From Orobanche coerulescens (Eukaryota; Streptophyta; Magnoliopsida; Lamiales; Orobanchaceae): a stretch of DNA of 64,000 bases. A model generated the notes under the pieces. It had not been told where the DNA came from, searched no databases, and worked only from the letters and a program-made list of their open reading frames with translations. The stretch is taken from assembly GCA_033398695.1 (NCBI GenBank), contig JAWKAU010000238.1, positions 1 through 64,000 on the forward strand, written 5' to 3'. Shown here piece by piece: positions 1-12,337 of this stretch; the first letter of the stretch is position 1, and every line of letters begins with the position of its first letter. A program made the position numbers and the translations under genes.

Positions 1-2
1 TA

Positions 3-701
3 TCTAATTGCCAAGTCATCCATGTCTCTGATCAGGTTATCATCATGGACATCTCTTTTAATGGATGGGACTTTCGGGCGTCTGTTGTTCATGGTGCTCG
101 TAACTATATTGGTCGCAGGAATCTTTGGGAGGATATCCTGAGCTTCCTTCACCCTAACCTTTTAGTCTTCGGAGATTTTAATGCCGTCATTGGGGCACAT
201 GAGCGTCGCAGTCTTCATGTTCCCAACGCTACTTCTTGTCGGGAGTTCAGTCAATTTATTGACGAGGCCTTGCTTGTCGGCATCCCTTTTACTGGTCATC
301 GGTTTACCTGGAGAGGCAGGGTTCATGATGATTATCATGTTGAGACCCGCATTGATCGATTTTTGGCCACCCCCGATTTTATCGATCACTGGGTTTCCAC
401 AAAATATCATGTTTTCCCTAGGACCTGCTCTGATCACCACCCGATCTGGCTCACCTCCACTTTGGGTAATACTTCTTTTCCCAGACCATTCCGTTTTCAA
501 CGTATGTGGACTACTGATAATTCATTTATTGATGTTATTCGAAACTCTTGGAATCTTAATTGTGGGAACCGATCTCCTTGGGACTTGGTTTTGTACAAGC
601 TTAAAAGACTGCGTCGTACCCTCAAGCATTGGAATTTTTCGTCTTTTGGTGATATTTTCACTAAAAAAAGTCAGCTTTTGGATCAACTTGGTGACATTCA
701 G
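3..701 (+). pseudogene. LINE ORF2, endonuclease domain (partial)
   Basis: An open frame runs from the window edge to the first LTR insertion. It encodes the C-terminal half of an apurinic/apyrimidinic-type endonuclease, which in L1 elements nicks target DNA to prime reverse transcription. Visible motifs are GDFNA (around 170-185), FTW (about 303), RIDR (about 352) and SDHHP (about 430), the last holding the catalytic Asp-His pair. The final ~80 residues are the linker toward the reverse transcriptase. The frame is intact over its whole visible length and ends exactly at the TSD base before LTR A. The coding sequence resumes at 44618. Confidence 0.88.
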
Positions 702-1605
702 TGATACGAATTACGTAAGTAATGCGTATAAACACAACGGAAGATTAACAAGTTTACAATATGGATCAAAAATTACAAAGGTGATGGACGAATTTAATGG
801 GATTCGGCCGTGATATAGTATGATGTACGGAGTTTGGTGTGTTTTTATCGAACTAGACCTATAACTCGATAAAAGGGTAATCTCTTCCCAAGACCTTTTG
901 AGAATTGATCAAGTGAAAATCTCGAGACTCGTCGAAACAATAACTAAAGTTTGTCGAACTCGTTCAATGTATATTTCAAAGGAAATACAATGTTTATTAT
1001 GATTCTCGATGATTTACAAATACAACGAACACTACTATATATAGTAGTTTCCAACCGTAAGAAAATACAACAAAACGAGAAAACGAACTTCCTAGCAACT
1101 TCCTATTTCGGCCGAAATCTTCAAGTAGATACCAAGCAATCTTGGTGTTATTAGGTGAAAGAGACATGAGGCAAACTTTGGTCTTGATGGTGACATGAAG
1201 TAGAACAAAATATCCTCCCTTGCACTTGCTTCCAATCGGCCGAACTTTAGGAGGATTTGGTGTTGATTTGATGAAGATATCTTGATGGTGACATGAAGAA
1301 GAAAGTCTTCACTCCATCTATAAGCTTCGGCCGTTTGTGTCATGGTGGGGAAGGAGGTGATCTTCATTTATTTTGTGAAAGATATGAAGACAAAGTGTCC
1401 CTTTCAAGCATGTTTTGGCGATCTTCATGCTTTTGGTCGATCCGTCGTCGAATTCTACGTTACTCCGATTCCGATTAACAACGTAACTCCAATCCGTTTA
1501 ACATTTTCTCCTAAGTATAACGATGCATGGCCATGCGAATTTGCATCATCATGGATGTCGATTTTTATCGGAGTTTCTTCGACTGGAATATTAGATATCG
1601 TATCA
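702..1605 (-). repeat. LTR of A family (left end of inverted block)
   Basis: 904 bp, ending in TGATACGA at 702 and TCGTATCA at 1605. Read on the minus strand it starts with the last ~50 Pol codons (stop at 1455). It contains the palindromic TATA region at 1031-1048 and two predicted hairpins at 887-902 and 843-874. If the inversion is real, this LTR is a recombinant: its outer end belongs to C and its inner end to A. Confidence 0.9.
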
Positions 1606-4600
1606 TTCCCTCCGTCTTTGAAAGGAATTGACCTCAATTCCGCAATGCCATCGTCGTCAAGATAAGGTGAGAGATCACCTACGTTGAATGTTGCGTGTAC
1701 TCCGTATTCGCCCGGAAGTTCGACTTTGTATGCGTTGTCGTTCACCTTTTCCACAATTTTGTACGGACCCTCGGCTCTCGGCATCAATTTGTTCTTACGT
1801 TTGCTTGGGAATCTTTCTTTTCTCAAATGTATCCAAACCAAGTCGCCAACATCAAATAATCTCGCCTTTTTATTTTTGTTCGACTTCCGTTTGTATATTT
1901 CATTTACTTCTTTAATCCGTTCCCGTATCTTTTCATGTAACTTCACCATTGATTTGAGTTTTGCTTCGGCGTCTTTGTGAACCAACTCGTTGCTCGGTAA
2001 GGGAATCAAGTCCAATGGCAAGTGCGGATTTAATCCGTATACCACTTCAAAAGGTGAATGGGCCGTGGCATAACCGGGTGATCGGTTGTATGCGAATTCG
2101 CATGAGCAAGTTTAACGTCCCAATCCTTACGTGTTTTATTTACCAACCCTGCAATAATGCTCCCAAGGTTCGATTAGTCACCTCGGTGCATCGTCGGTTT
2201 GCGGGTGATGTGAAATCTTGAATAGGAGTTTAGTACCAACTTTCCTCCATAAAGTATTCGAGTAACTCGAAATTTGGAATCTCGATCCGACACGATAGTT
2301 TTGGAACTCCGTGTAAGCGAACTACTTCGGAAGTACAAGTCCGCCACATTGCTTGCATCATCGGTTTTGTGGCACGCGATAAAGTGAGCCATTTTCGAAA
2401 AGCGGTCGACAACCACCATGATCGAGTCTTTGCCTCGTTGAGTACGAGGTAAAGCCACAATAAAATCCATCGAGACATCCTCCCACGGTCGTAGCGGTAT
2501 CGGCAACGGCATGTATGTACTCGACTTGAGCGAACTTTTCATCATGTGACAAGTTACGCATTTGCTCACGATTGTCTTTGACGTCACCATACATCTTCGG
2601 CCAAAAGAAATGTTCTTTTAGCACCTCTCTGATTTTGGTCGAACCGAAGTGACCGGCTAGTCCTCCTCGTGCGCCTCCCGAACCAACAATTCCCGGTGTA
2701 TGCCTCGGCACACACAATTTATTTCCCTTGAAAAGAAAGCCATCCTGTAAAATAAATTCCTCGTATGGGGCCGTTTTACAACGGTTAAAAATTTCCCCGA
2801 AGTCCAAATCGTCGTTGTAATGATCTTTCAAAGTCTCGAACCCCAACAAACGAACATCTAGCATTGACAGTAAGGCATATCGTCTCGATAGTGCATCCGC
2901 CACTACATTACTCTTCCCGTCTTTGTACTTGGATGAAAAGGGAAAAGATTGTAAAAATTCCACCCATTTTGCATGTCTCGGGCTTAGCTTACTCTTTCCG
3001 TTGATGTATTTCAACGACTCGTGATCCGAATGCAGCACGAAATGTTTCGAACGCAGATAATGACTCCAATGATCGAGTGCTCTTACGATAGCATAGAACT
3101 CCTTGTCGTAAGTACAATAATTCACTCGGGCGCCACTTAACTTCTCCGAAAAATAGGCGATGGGACGGCCTCTTTGAATAAGCATCGCCCGATTCCAACT
3201 CGCTAGCGTCGCATTCTACCTCAAACGGTTGTGAAAAATCGGGTAACGTCAAAATCGGCGCTTCACATAATTTTCCTTTTAAATTTTCAAAAGCCTTTTG
3301 GTGCCTCGTTCCATGCAAAGGTTCCCTTTTCGGACACTCCGTGATCGGATGGAGATAGTCTTTGAAGTCCGTATGAATCGTCGGTAAAAGAAGCGAGGCC
3401 ATGAAATGACCGTACCTCCGTGATTGTCTTTGGGGTCGGCCACGACTTGATTGCCGCGATCTTCTCTTGGTCGACCAAAACTCCGTCTTCGAAACAACAT
3501 AGCCGAGAAAGACAAGACTCTCGACTAGGAAAGTACACTTCTCCGTTTTCCATAAAGTTTTGTTCCCTTAGCGTCTCAAACACGTACGCAAATGTTCGAG
3601 ATGTTCTTCTACGGACATTGTAGATCAAAATGTCGTCTAAGTTCACGACAACAAACTTTCCCAAGAAAGGTTTAAGAACNTCGTTNNNCAACCNNATAAA
3701 GGTGCTCGGGCGTTGGTGAGGCCGAATGGCATCACAACCCATTCGTAAAGTCCATTCTTCGTTTTAAACGCCGTTTTCCATTCGTCTCCCTCTCGCATGC
3801 GGATTTGATGGTATCCGCTCCGTAAATCAACTTTGGAAAATATAACCGAGCCATGTAACTCGTCCAGCATGTCGTCTAGTCTCGGGATGGGAAACCGATA
3901 CTTGACGGTGATGTTATTCATGGCTCTACTGTCAATACACATTCGCCATGTTCCGTCTTTTTTGGTACAAGTAGAACTGAACCGCACACGGACGTAAACT
4001 AACTCGGACATATCCGTGATTCATGAGTTGGAAAATTAGACTTTGTAGTTCTTTGGGTTCTTCGGGATTACTACGATACGCCGCTTTGTTCGGTAATGGA
4101 GCTCGGTATAAGATCAATCGGTGTTCAATCCCGCGGATAGGTGGTAATCCTACCGCAAGTCTTCGAAATACGTCCGAAAACTCGTGTAATAGTGCGTCTA
4201 TCTCTTCCTCATGTTGCGATTTGGTGGCAAGATTTCGTACCTCTTTGATCATCATCAAATAAACACGTTCGCCATCGTCAATGGCGTGTTCGACTTCTTT
4301 CTCGTTTGCAAACATCGTAAGTTTCGGTCCTTCGACTTTTTTCGAACTCATCGTCCGGATAGCTTGAGGTGACATAGGTTTAAGAACAATTTTTATACCT
4401 TTGTCACGTAACTCATACTCATTACTCCTCCCTCGATGTAGTACGTCCCGATCAAATAACCAAGGTCTTCCTAATAACACGTGACATGCGTCCATCGGTA
4501 GTACATCGCATGTAATGTCATCGCCATACGAACCCATGGTGAGTCCGACCTTCACTTGTCTTGATACCTTCACTTTGTTCCCATCATCTAGCCAATGGAG

Positions 4601-5769
4601 TGCATACGGCTTAGGATGGGCCGTGGTGATCAAACCGAGTTTTGAAACCATCTCGCTTGATGCCACGTTTGTGCAACTTCCACCGTCAATGATCAAGCTA
4701 CACCATTTATCTCCGACACGACACTTCGTGTGGAAGATTTGGTCCCGTTGTTCTTCGTCACTTGGGGCGGCCTTCGTTTGTAACATGCGAAGGACAAGGT
4801 TCGTGTCATAGTTCGGGGCATCGTATGCCTCGCATTCTTCTTCTTCGTCAGCTTCTAAGTTAAAAACATCTCCAACTCTTTCTTCTTCAGCTAATAATTC
4901 CTCTCGGGCGGCTATGGCTTCTCGCAACGTTACAATCCTCCGATTTGGACAAGCACTTTGATAGTGTCCAAATCCTTGACATTTGAAACACCTGACTTAA
5001 GATAGGCATGTTTATTTTGTTGTGATAGGAGTTTTTGGAAGGTAAGTAAATTGCTGGCTTGTGGTGACAGGTTTTGGAAACGAGCTAGAACTCGCGCCAA
5101 AGTTGGTATTTCCGTATTTAGGTGGGAATTCGGGTTTAGAGAGTTTTGTTTTGTTTTGATTTTCCAACTTTATGCAAAGCCCGCATAAAGTATCGAAGTC
5201 GGAATAGGGGTAGAGTTCCACGGAATTAGCAATATTTTTGTTCAAACCTCGTAGGAAACGGGACATGCGCAATTCTTCGCTTTCTTCAAGTTCTCCCATC
5301 AAGGATAAGTTTTCAAACTCCTCGATGTACTCCTCGACACTTAGCTTTCCTTGCGTGAGGTCAGAAATTTTTCGTCTGAGACTTAGCTTGTGTGTCGCGG
5401 GACATATCTTTTTCGTAGTTTCCTTTTTAGGGAATCCACGACGTATCTTCTCTTTTAAGCCACGACTTCTTTGCGTCTTCATTCGCTCAAACCAAAGGAA
5501 GCTCCTTTCCAAGTTTGAGAATCGCGTACTTGCAACGTACCTCGTCATTGAGCTCCTTGAACTCAAACATTCGTTCAATTTTTCTTTCCCACTCCAAATA
5601 AACCTCGGGATCGGTGCCGCCTACGAACTCGGAAGTTCGCTGGTCTTGTATTCATCCGCATGTCGTGGTGCATGCATGGTGTCATGTCCTCGTCGTGCAT
5701 GGATTAAGGCTCCGGCAAGCCACGAAGAACGTCACGTAGTTGTGCTACTTCTTCATCGGTGAATGCCAT
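1455..5769 (-). pseudogene. Element A gag-pol (frameshifted)
   Basis: A single Gag-Pol is implied, in the order Gag, zinc knuckle, protease, reverse transcriptase, RNase H, integrase. The ATG at 5769 was chosen by matching the MAFTDEEV start in E1 and E2. Visible parts are Gag (5012-5578), the protease stretch with IIDGGSCTNVAS (about 4680), and RT from about 4010 down. There follow RNase H with ECDAS-like and DALSRR motifs (about 2890-3220) and integrase with the catalytic core [13 protein letters not shown] (about 2450). The GPY/F-like C-terminus lies at 1650-1860. The frame ends inside the 3' LTR at 1455. At least eight frameshifts occur and five to six Ns lie in the RT at 3680-3695. Some breaks may be consensus errors, because sibling copies keep the frame at those points. 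Confidence 0.85.
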
Positions 5770-5801
5770 CTTCTTCGATGATGTCGAAGCGTGAGACAAA
5801 T

Positions 5802-5813
5802 GTCTCGATACCA
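5802..5813 (-). other. Primer binding site of element A
   Basis: On the minus strand the sequence is TGGTATCGAGAC, four bases after the 5' LTR end. It matches the 3' end complement of plant initiator tRNA-Met (TGGTATCAGAGC), allowing a substitution or small indel. It marks 5818-6723 as the 5' LTR and fixes element orientation. Confidence 0.75.
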
Positions 5814-5817
5814 CTTA

Positions 5818-6723
5818 TGATACGAATTACGTAAGTAATGCGTATAAACACAACGGAAGATTAACAAGTTTACAATATGGATCAAAAATTACAAAGGTGA
5901 TGGGACGAATTTAATGGGATTCGGCCGTGATATAGTATGATGTACGGAGTTTGGTGTGTTTTTATCGAACTAGACCTATAACTCGATAAAAGGGTAATCT
6001 CTTCCCAAGACCTTTTGAGAATTGATCAAGTTAAAATCTCGAGACTCGTCGAAACAATAACTAAAGTTTGTCGAACTCGTTCAACGTATATTTCAAAGGA
6101 AATACAATGTTTATTATGATTCTCGATGATTTACAAATACAACGAACACTACTATATATAGTAGTTTCCAATCGTAAGAAAATACAACAAAACGAGAAAA
6201 GCAAACTTCCTAGCAACTTCCTATTTCTGCCGAAATCTTCAAGTAGATACCAAGCAATCTTGGTGTTATTAGGTGAAAGAGACATGAGGCAAACTTTGGT
6301 CTTGATGGTGACATGAAGTAGAACAAAATATCCTCCCTTGCACTTGCTTCCAATCGGCGAACTTTAGGAGGATTTGGTGTTGATTTGATGAAGATATCTT
6401 GATGGTGACATGAAGAAGAAAGTCTTCACTCCATCTATAAGCTTGCCGTTTGTGTCATGGTGGGGAAGGAGGTGATCTTCATTTATTTTGTGAAAGATAT
6501 GAAGACAAAGTGTCCCTTTCAAGCATGTTTTGGCCGATCTTCATGCTTTTGAATTCGATCCGTCGTCGAATTCTACGTTACTCCGATTCCGATTAACAAC
6601 GTAACTCCAATCCGTTTAACATTTTCTCCTAAGTATAACGATGCATGGCCATGCGAATTTGCATCATCATGGATGTCGATTTTTATCGGAGTTTCTTCGA
6701 CTGGAATATTAGATATCGTATCA
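5818..6723 (-). repeat. 5' LTR of element A
   Basis: 906 bp, near-identical to 702-1605. Differences are a few substitutions plus indels concentrated at CGGCCG sites (positions near 6235, 6355, 6444). It carries the palindromic TATA region and the paired hairpins. The right flank is AAAAG (6724-6728), one half of the element A target-site duplication. Confidence 0.9.
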
Positions 6724-7059
6724 AAAAGATAATAAAAGGTTCTTCCTGTCACTTGTTGACAAAAGTAAGAGCTGGGCCTTTGTCTCCAAATTGTTTGCTG
6801 ACAGACGCCCTTTTGCCAAGAATCCTGCTGCTTTTGTAAGAAGATGCTGAATATTCTTTATTTGTTTAGTTACCACTTGAATCTCTTCCCCTCCCCAAGA
6901 TGCAAGTTGTCTTTTGTTTAAGTTACTCCAATTCCAATTATCAAGGTGACTCCATGCCTCGTTTCAGCTCTCTCGCCCAAGTATGTTGTAGTGCGGTCGA
7001 GGTGTTTTATGTCGATCCTTACTTCGTCTTCTTCGCTTGGAGTAGTCGGCTTCGCATCA
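6724..7059 (-). repeat. B1 3' LTR, first part
   Basis: 336 bp, aligning to 11906-12241 of the 5' LTR. On the minus strand it starts TGATGCGA, one change from the usual TGATACGA, after a polypurine tract (plus-strand TTCCCTCCTTCTTT from 7060). It encodes the Pol C-terminus with stop at 6918. It is interrupted at the AAAAG target of element A. Confidence 0.88.
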
Positions 7060-10000
7060 TTCCCTCCTTCTTTAAAAGGAATTGTCCTCAATTCTGCAAT
7101 CCCATCGTCGTCAAGGTAAGGAGAAAGATCACCTATGTTGAAAGTAGCATGCACTCCATAGTCGCCCGGAAGTTCTAATTTGTAAGCATTGTCGTTCACC
7201 TTCGCAATTATCTTAAATGGTCCCTCAGCTCGTGGCATTAGCTTGTTCTTACGCTTACTCGGAAATCGTTCCTTCCTCAAATGTAACCAAACTAAATCTC
7301 CAACCTCGAATAGTCTCGGCTTTCTTTGCTTGTTCGACTTCCTTTTGTATGCCTCGTTTATTTCCTTGATTCGATCTCGCACCTGTTCGTGTAATTTCAT
7401 CATTGATTTTAGTTTTGACTCCGCATCCTTATGCACCAATTCGTCACTTGGTAGTGGAATTAGATCTAGCGGCATGTAAGGATTCAACCCGTAAACTACT
7501 TCAAATGGAGAGTGTGCAGTGGCATGAGTAGGAGATCGATTATAAGCAAACTCCGCATGTGCCAGTTTCAGATCCCAGTCCTTTTGTGTTTTGCTCACCA
7601 AGCCTCGCAACAGCGTCCCCAGTGTTCGATTCGTTACTTCAGTTTGTCCGTCGGTTTGAGGATGATGTGAAGTACTAAACAAAAGCTTGGTTCCCACCTT
7701 CCTCCATAATGTGTTCCAAAAGTAGCTTAGAAACTTTGAGTCCCGGTCCGAAACAATAGTTTTCGGAACTCCATGTAATCGCACCACCTCTCGAAAATAC
7801 AAGTCAGCAACATTACTCACATCATCGGTTTTGTGACAAGGAACAAAATGAGCCATCTTTGAAAAACGATCGACAACAACCATGATCGCATCCTTACCTC
7901 TTTGGGTTCGAGGTAAAGCCACAATGAAATCCATTGATACATCTTCCCATGGCCTCTCCGGGATCGGTAAAGGTGTGTAGACTCCTGGTTTGAACGAACT
8001 CTTCGCAACATGGCACGTCACACATTTACTGATTATATTATTAACATCCCCTTGCATCCTTGGCCAATAAAAATGTTCTTTAAGTACATCCAATGTCTTG
8101 GCCGAACCGAAGTGGCCAGCCAAACCTCCCCCATGAGCCTCTCGAATCAGCAATTCGCGAATCGTGTGCCTGGGTAGACAAAGATGATTTCCCTTAAAAA
8201 GAAAGCCCTCATGTATCGAAAATTCTCCCACCGGGCCTGGTTTGCACCGGGCGAAGGTCTCGCCAAAATCTGCATCACCTTCGTAATACTCCTTTACTGT
8301 ATCGAACCCTAGCAAACGAACATCAAGAGTGGCAAGTAAGGCATAACGCCTAGACAATGCATCTGCCACAATATTGCTCTTGCCATCCTTATACTTCGAT
8401 GAGAAGTGAAATGATTGTAAGAATTCCACCCACTTCGCATGCCTGGGACTTAACTTGTGTTGTCCGTTAATATACTTCAAGGATTCATGGTCCGAATGTA
8501 TGATGAAATGCTTTGGCCGAAGATAGTGACTCCAATGATCTAGAGCCCTCACAATAGCATAAAACTCTTTGTCGTACGCATAATAATTGAGACGAGCACC
8601 ATTTAACTTCTCGGAAAAATAAGCAATAGGTCACTTTCCCTGAATGAGAACCGCTCCAATGCCAACTCCGCTAGCATCACACTCTACCTCAAATGGTTGC
8701 GAAAAATCAGGTAACGCTAAGATTGGTGCTTCGCACAACTTCGCCTTCAAATTTGTAAATGACTCCTGAGCAGCCCTGCTCCAATTAAACGTGCCCTTCT
8801 TCAAACATTCGGTTATTGGGCTTGCAATGGTACTGAAGTCTCGAATGAATCTTCGGTAAAATGAAGCCAATCCGTGGAACAATCTAACCTCCGTCACTGT
8901 AGTGGGAACTGGCCAGGACTTAATTGCTTCGATCTTCGCTTGATCGACCGACACTCCATTCTTTGAAACAACATAGCCAAGAAAGACTATACTTTCGGCC
9001 AAAAATGAGCACTTCTCCTTTTTTCCATACAGCTTCTGGTCTCTAAGGGTTTCGAAGACTTGCCTCAAGTGTTCGAAATGTTCTTGCAACGATCGGCTGT
9101 AGATCAAAATATCATCTAAGTATACAACCACAAATTTCCCTAAAAATGGCTTAAGTACCTCATTCATCAAGCGCATGAAAGTACTTGGTGCATTTGTAAG
9201 ACCGAACGGCATAACGGTCCATTCATACAACCCGTGTTTAGTTTTGAAGGCTGTCTTCCACTCATCTCCTTCCCGCATCCGAATTTGGTGATAACCACTT
9301 CGTAGATCAACTTTTGAAAAGATCACTGATCCGTGTAATTCGTCCAACATGTCATCAAGCCTCGGAATCGGAAATCGATACTTGATGGTTATGTTGTTCA
9401 CCGCTCGACTGTCAATACACATCCTCCAGGATCCGTCTTTCTTTGGAACCAGTAATACCGAATCGCACAAGGGCTTAGGCTTTCTCGAACATAACCACAA
9501 TCCATCAGTTCCTCGATTTGGTTTTGCAATTCCTTCGTCTCCTCGGGATTACATCTATAGGCAGCTTTGTTAGGCAACGACACACCCGGTATGAGGTCGA
9601 TATGATGTTCAATCCCGCGAATTGGTGGTAAACCCGACGGTAATTCTTCGGGAAAAACATCCGCAAATTCGCGTAATAAGGCATCCATCCTTTCGTTCCG
9701 CACAACTATGTCACCATTCCGTGTCTCCTTCAGAACCAACAAGTACACGCACTCGCCATCATTAATAGCATGTTCCACCTCCCGTTCGCTAGCAAACATG
9801 GCCAGTTTTGGTTTTTCACTCCTACTAGAACTCATAGAGTGAATAGCTTGCGGTGACATTGGTTTAAGCACAATCTTCTTGCCCTTATCCCGTAACTCGT
9901 ACTCATTGCTTCTCCCTCGGTGTAAAACGTCCCTATCAAACATCCATGGTCTCCCCAACAGTACATGGCATGCATCCATCGGGAGTACATCACATAATAC

Positions 10001-11267
10001 GTTGTCTTCATATGAACCCATGGCTAGTCCAATCCTCACTTGTTTAGTTACCCTTATCTTGCTCCCATCATCTAGCCAATGCAAAGTGTAAGGTTTCGGG
10101 TGAGCCGTAGTGGTCAGCCCGAGTTTAGTCACCATCTCGCTGGAAGCGACGTTGGTGCAACTCCCTCCACCAACGATCAAACTACACCATTTCTTTCCAA
10201 TTTGACACTTTGTGTGAAATATTTGATTTCGCTGTTCCGAATCATTCGATACAGCTTTGGCCTGTAGTGTTCGCAGAACTAAAGCCGTGTCATAGCTTAG
10301 AGCATCGTAAGTCTCGCATTCCTCTCCTTCTTCGTCCTTAATGTCGAAATCAAATACGTCACCCAGTCTTTCTTCCTCAACCAACAACTCATCTCGGATC
10401 GTGACAGCTTCCCTTAGTGTCACCACTCGCTTGTTCGGACAAGCATTTTGATAATGCCCGAATCCTTGACATTTGAAACATCTTACTTTAGCCAAACTTG
10501 TCTCCTTGATGCGTAGGTACAGTTGCCTTAGCAGAATCGCAACAGGCTGAGTCGGTCATTGCCTTAACAATTGAACTAGATCCGACGCTTGGGTTTCCAA
10601 ATTTGACTGAAACTCGGGTTTGTACGACTTCATCTGCTACGAGCTTCTAACTTCACACATAACCCACATAATGTATCGAAGTCCTCGTATGGATACGGTT
10701 CCACCGAGTTAGCTATGCTTCGGTTTAAGCCACGCAAGAATCGCGACATCTTCTCGTTCCTCATTCTCCTCTATCTCTCCCATTAAGGTTAGATTCTCAA
10801 ACTCCTCAATGTACTCACCGACATTTAACTTTCCTTGCATGAGATCTGCTATCTTCTGTACAAGGATAACGGTGTGATCTTTGGTACATATCTTTGCGAA
10901 TTTTTCTTTTTAACGAATCCCACGAACGGATCTTTTCTTTCCCCGTACGAGCTCTTCGTGTTTTCACTCCTTCGTACCAAAGTGAAGCTCCTTTCCCCAA
11001 CTTGAGAATTGCATACTTACACCTTTTCTCATCGTCAAGGTCTTTAAATTCGAACATACGATCAATTTTTCGTTCCCATTCCAGGTAAACTTCAGGGTCT
11101 GTCCCTCCAACGAACTCTGGGAGCTCGTTCACCTTGAACTCTTCGACATGGCGTGAGGGTCGTTCATAGTCACCACGCCTAGGTTGCCAACGCTGGTCGC
11201 GTTGTTCTGGTACGTCACGCAATGCGTCACGAAGTTTTGCCAAGAAGTCAGCGTCGTTGAGATCCAT
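6918..11267 (-). pseudogene. Element B1 gag-pol (few lesions)
   Basis: Starts at ATG 11267 (MDLNDADF, shared with B2). The Gag capsid-like region extends to about 10815. The zinc knuckle CFKCQGFGHYQNAC lies at about 10430-10480, followed by a protease-like domain, RT with YLDD near 9115, RNase H, and integrase. Integrase is uninterrupted from 8552 to the stop at 6918. It shows the HHCC zinc-binding residues, the catalytic Asp, Asp and Glu, and a GPY/F-type C-terminal region running into the LTR. Lesions are a TGA at 8631-8633 in RNase H, a frameshift near 9480 at the protease/RT linker, and gag breaks between 10495 and 10815. The protease motif reads VGGGS where siblings have DGGS, so the catalytic Asp is lost. 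Confidence 0.9.
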
Positions 11268-11290
11268 AATATCAAAGATCAAGAACTTGG

Positions 11291-11305
11291 GTGGCTCTGA
11301 TACCA
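11291..11305 (-). other. Primer binding site of B1
   Basis: On the minus strand this reads TGGTATCAGAGCCAC, a full match to the complement of the 3' end of plant initiator tRNA-Met. It lies four bases from the 5' LTR. It is the only PBS in the window that keeps the canonical sequence. Confidence 0.88.
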
Positions 11306-11309
11306 CTTA

Positions 11310-12241
11310 TGATACGAATTCTCGCTGGTTATGCGAATTCGCTATCGATACAGCGGAAGGCTTTTTGATGAAAGGGAGCTATCGACAAAAAACTGTCGGG
11401 AACTGGTGACAACAGCTCGCTACAGCAACAATACTGACGGGTGATGAAGGCGGTAATTCGATACAGCCACAAGACAGGAATTTGGTCCAAATGAAAAGAC
11501 TCGAAACAGCACGTTTCGTTCGGAAGCGAATTTAAGACAGGAAACACGTTCGAAGGATCGAACAACACTTTATACGAAATATTGAACAAGTATAAAACTG
11601 TATCGAGAAATAAACAGAATATCGAAACAGGGTATGAACAGAAGTTTTATCAAATTAGACCTATAATTTGATAAAGTGATTTCTCCTCAAGACCTATTGA
11701 GAATCAATCAGATTAGTATTCGAAACGCGTCGAATAAAAACCAAGTTTTGATGAAAAGCATTCACCAGGGAAAAACACAAAGTGTTCTCAATTCTTCAAC
11801 ATTCAATAATAATCCCCTCGTTACAACTCTACTGCCACTATTTATAGGCAAAAGTGGCCTGACAAAATAACTTAAACTATTACCACATGTTCTTTAAAAT
11901 AATGAAAAGATAATAAAAGGTTCTTCCTGTCACTTGTTGACAAAAGTAAGAGCTGGGCCTTTGTCTCCAAATTGTTTGCTGACAGTAGCCCTTTTGCCAA
12001 GAATCCTGCCGCTTTTGTAAGAAGATCTTTGAATATTCTTTATTTGTTTAGTTACCACTTGAATCTCTTCCCCTCCCCAAGATGCAAGTTGTCTTTTGTT
12101 TAAGTTACTCCAATTCCAATTATCAAGGTGACTCCATGCCTCGTTTCAGCTCTCTCGCCCAAGTATGTTGTAGTGCGGTCGAGGTGTTTTACGTCGATCC
12201 TTACTTCGTCTTCTTCACTTGGAGTAGTCGGCTTCGCATCA
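11310..12241 (-). repeat. 5' LTR of B1
   Basis: 932 bp, minus strand, with outer end GCATCA at 12241. A TATA-like CTATAAATAG sits inside a GCCACT/AGTGGC inverted repeat (11834-11858). The two TAGGTC-loop hairpins lie between the TATA region and the PBS. The following GAGAG (12242-12246) is half of the B1 target duplication. Confidence 0.9.
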
Positions 12242-12252
12242 GAGAGACTGAA
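12242..12252 (-). other. 11-bp LINE scrap between B1 and C
   Basis: Read on the minus strand it is TTCAG-T-CTCTC. It is exactly one copy of the C target site, one base, and one copy of the B1 target site. It is the only LINE sequence between the two neighbouring insertions, and it lies in inverted orientation. Adding its single T between 701 and 44618 restores the LINE reading frame. Confidence 0.9.
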
Positions 12253-12337
12253 TGATACGATATCTAATATTCCAGTCGAAGAAACTCCGATAAAAATCGA
12301 CATCCATGATGATGCAAATTCGCATGGCCATGCATCA
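12253..12337 (+). repeat. Truncated 5' LTR of C
   Basis: First 85 bp of the A-family LTR, identical in layout to 43124 onward. It is cut at GCATCA and joined to RNase H coding sequence whose own context is ACATCAACGG. The join shares CATCA (12333-12337), which points to microhomology-mediated deletion. Confidence 0.85.

Larger units (their letters stand above)
702..6723 (-). mobile_element. Element A: full-length Ty3/gypsy retrotransposon
   Basis: About 6.0 kb with two LTRs of ~905 bp (702-1605 and 5818-6723) ending in TGATACGA/TCGTATCA. The internal region, on the minus strand, has a PBS beside the 5' LTR, one long gag-pol, and a polypurine tract (plus-strand TTCCCTCCGTCTTT at 1606-1619) beside the 3' LTR. 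Its right flank AAAAG lies within the B1 LTR. The matching left flank is found inverted at 44027-44031. The family is the same as C and E. The two LTRs differ by only a handful of substitutions plus small indels, so insertion was recent. Confidence 0.9.
6724..12241 (-). mobile_element. Element B1: Ty3/gypsy retrotransposon with split 3' LTR
   Basis: A second family, related to A in Pol but with a different ~0.93-kb LTR. The 5' LTR (11310-12241) is complete. The 3' LTR is split by element A: 6724-7059 here, and the rest at 44027-44617 on the other side of the inverted block. The two pieces sum to ~922 bp after removing one AAAAG copy. The target duplication is CTCTC (GAGAG at 12242-12246 and CTCTC at 44618-44622), inside the LINE. 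It is the best-preserved copy within the inverted block. Confidence 0.9.

Noticed and set aside
6900..7178. Plus-strand open frames over pol and LTR regions of minus-strand elements
   Set aside because: Shadows of the real minus-strand coding frame; no independent motif.
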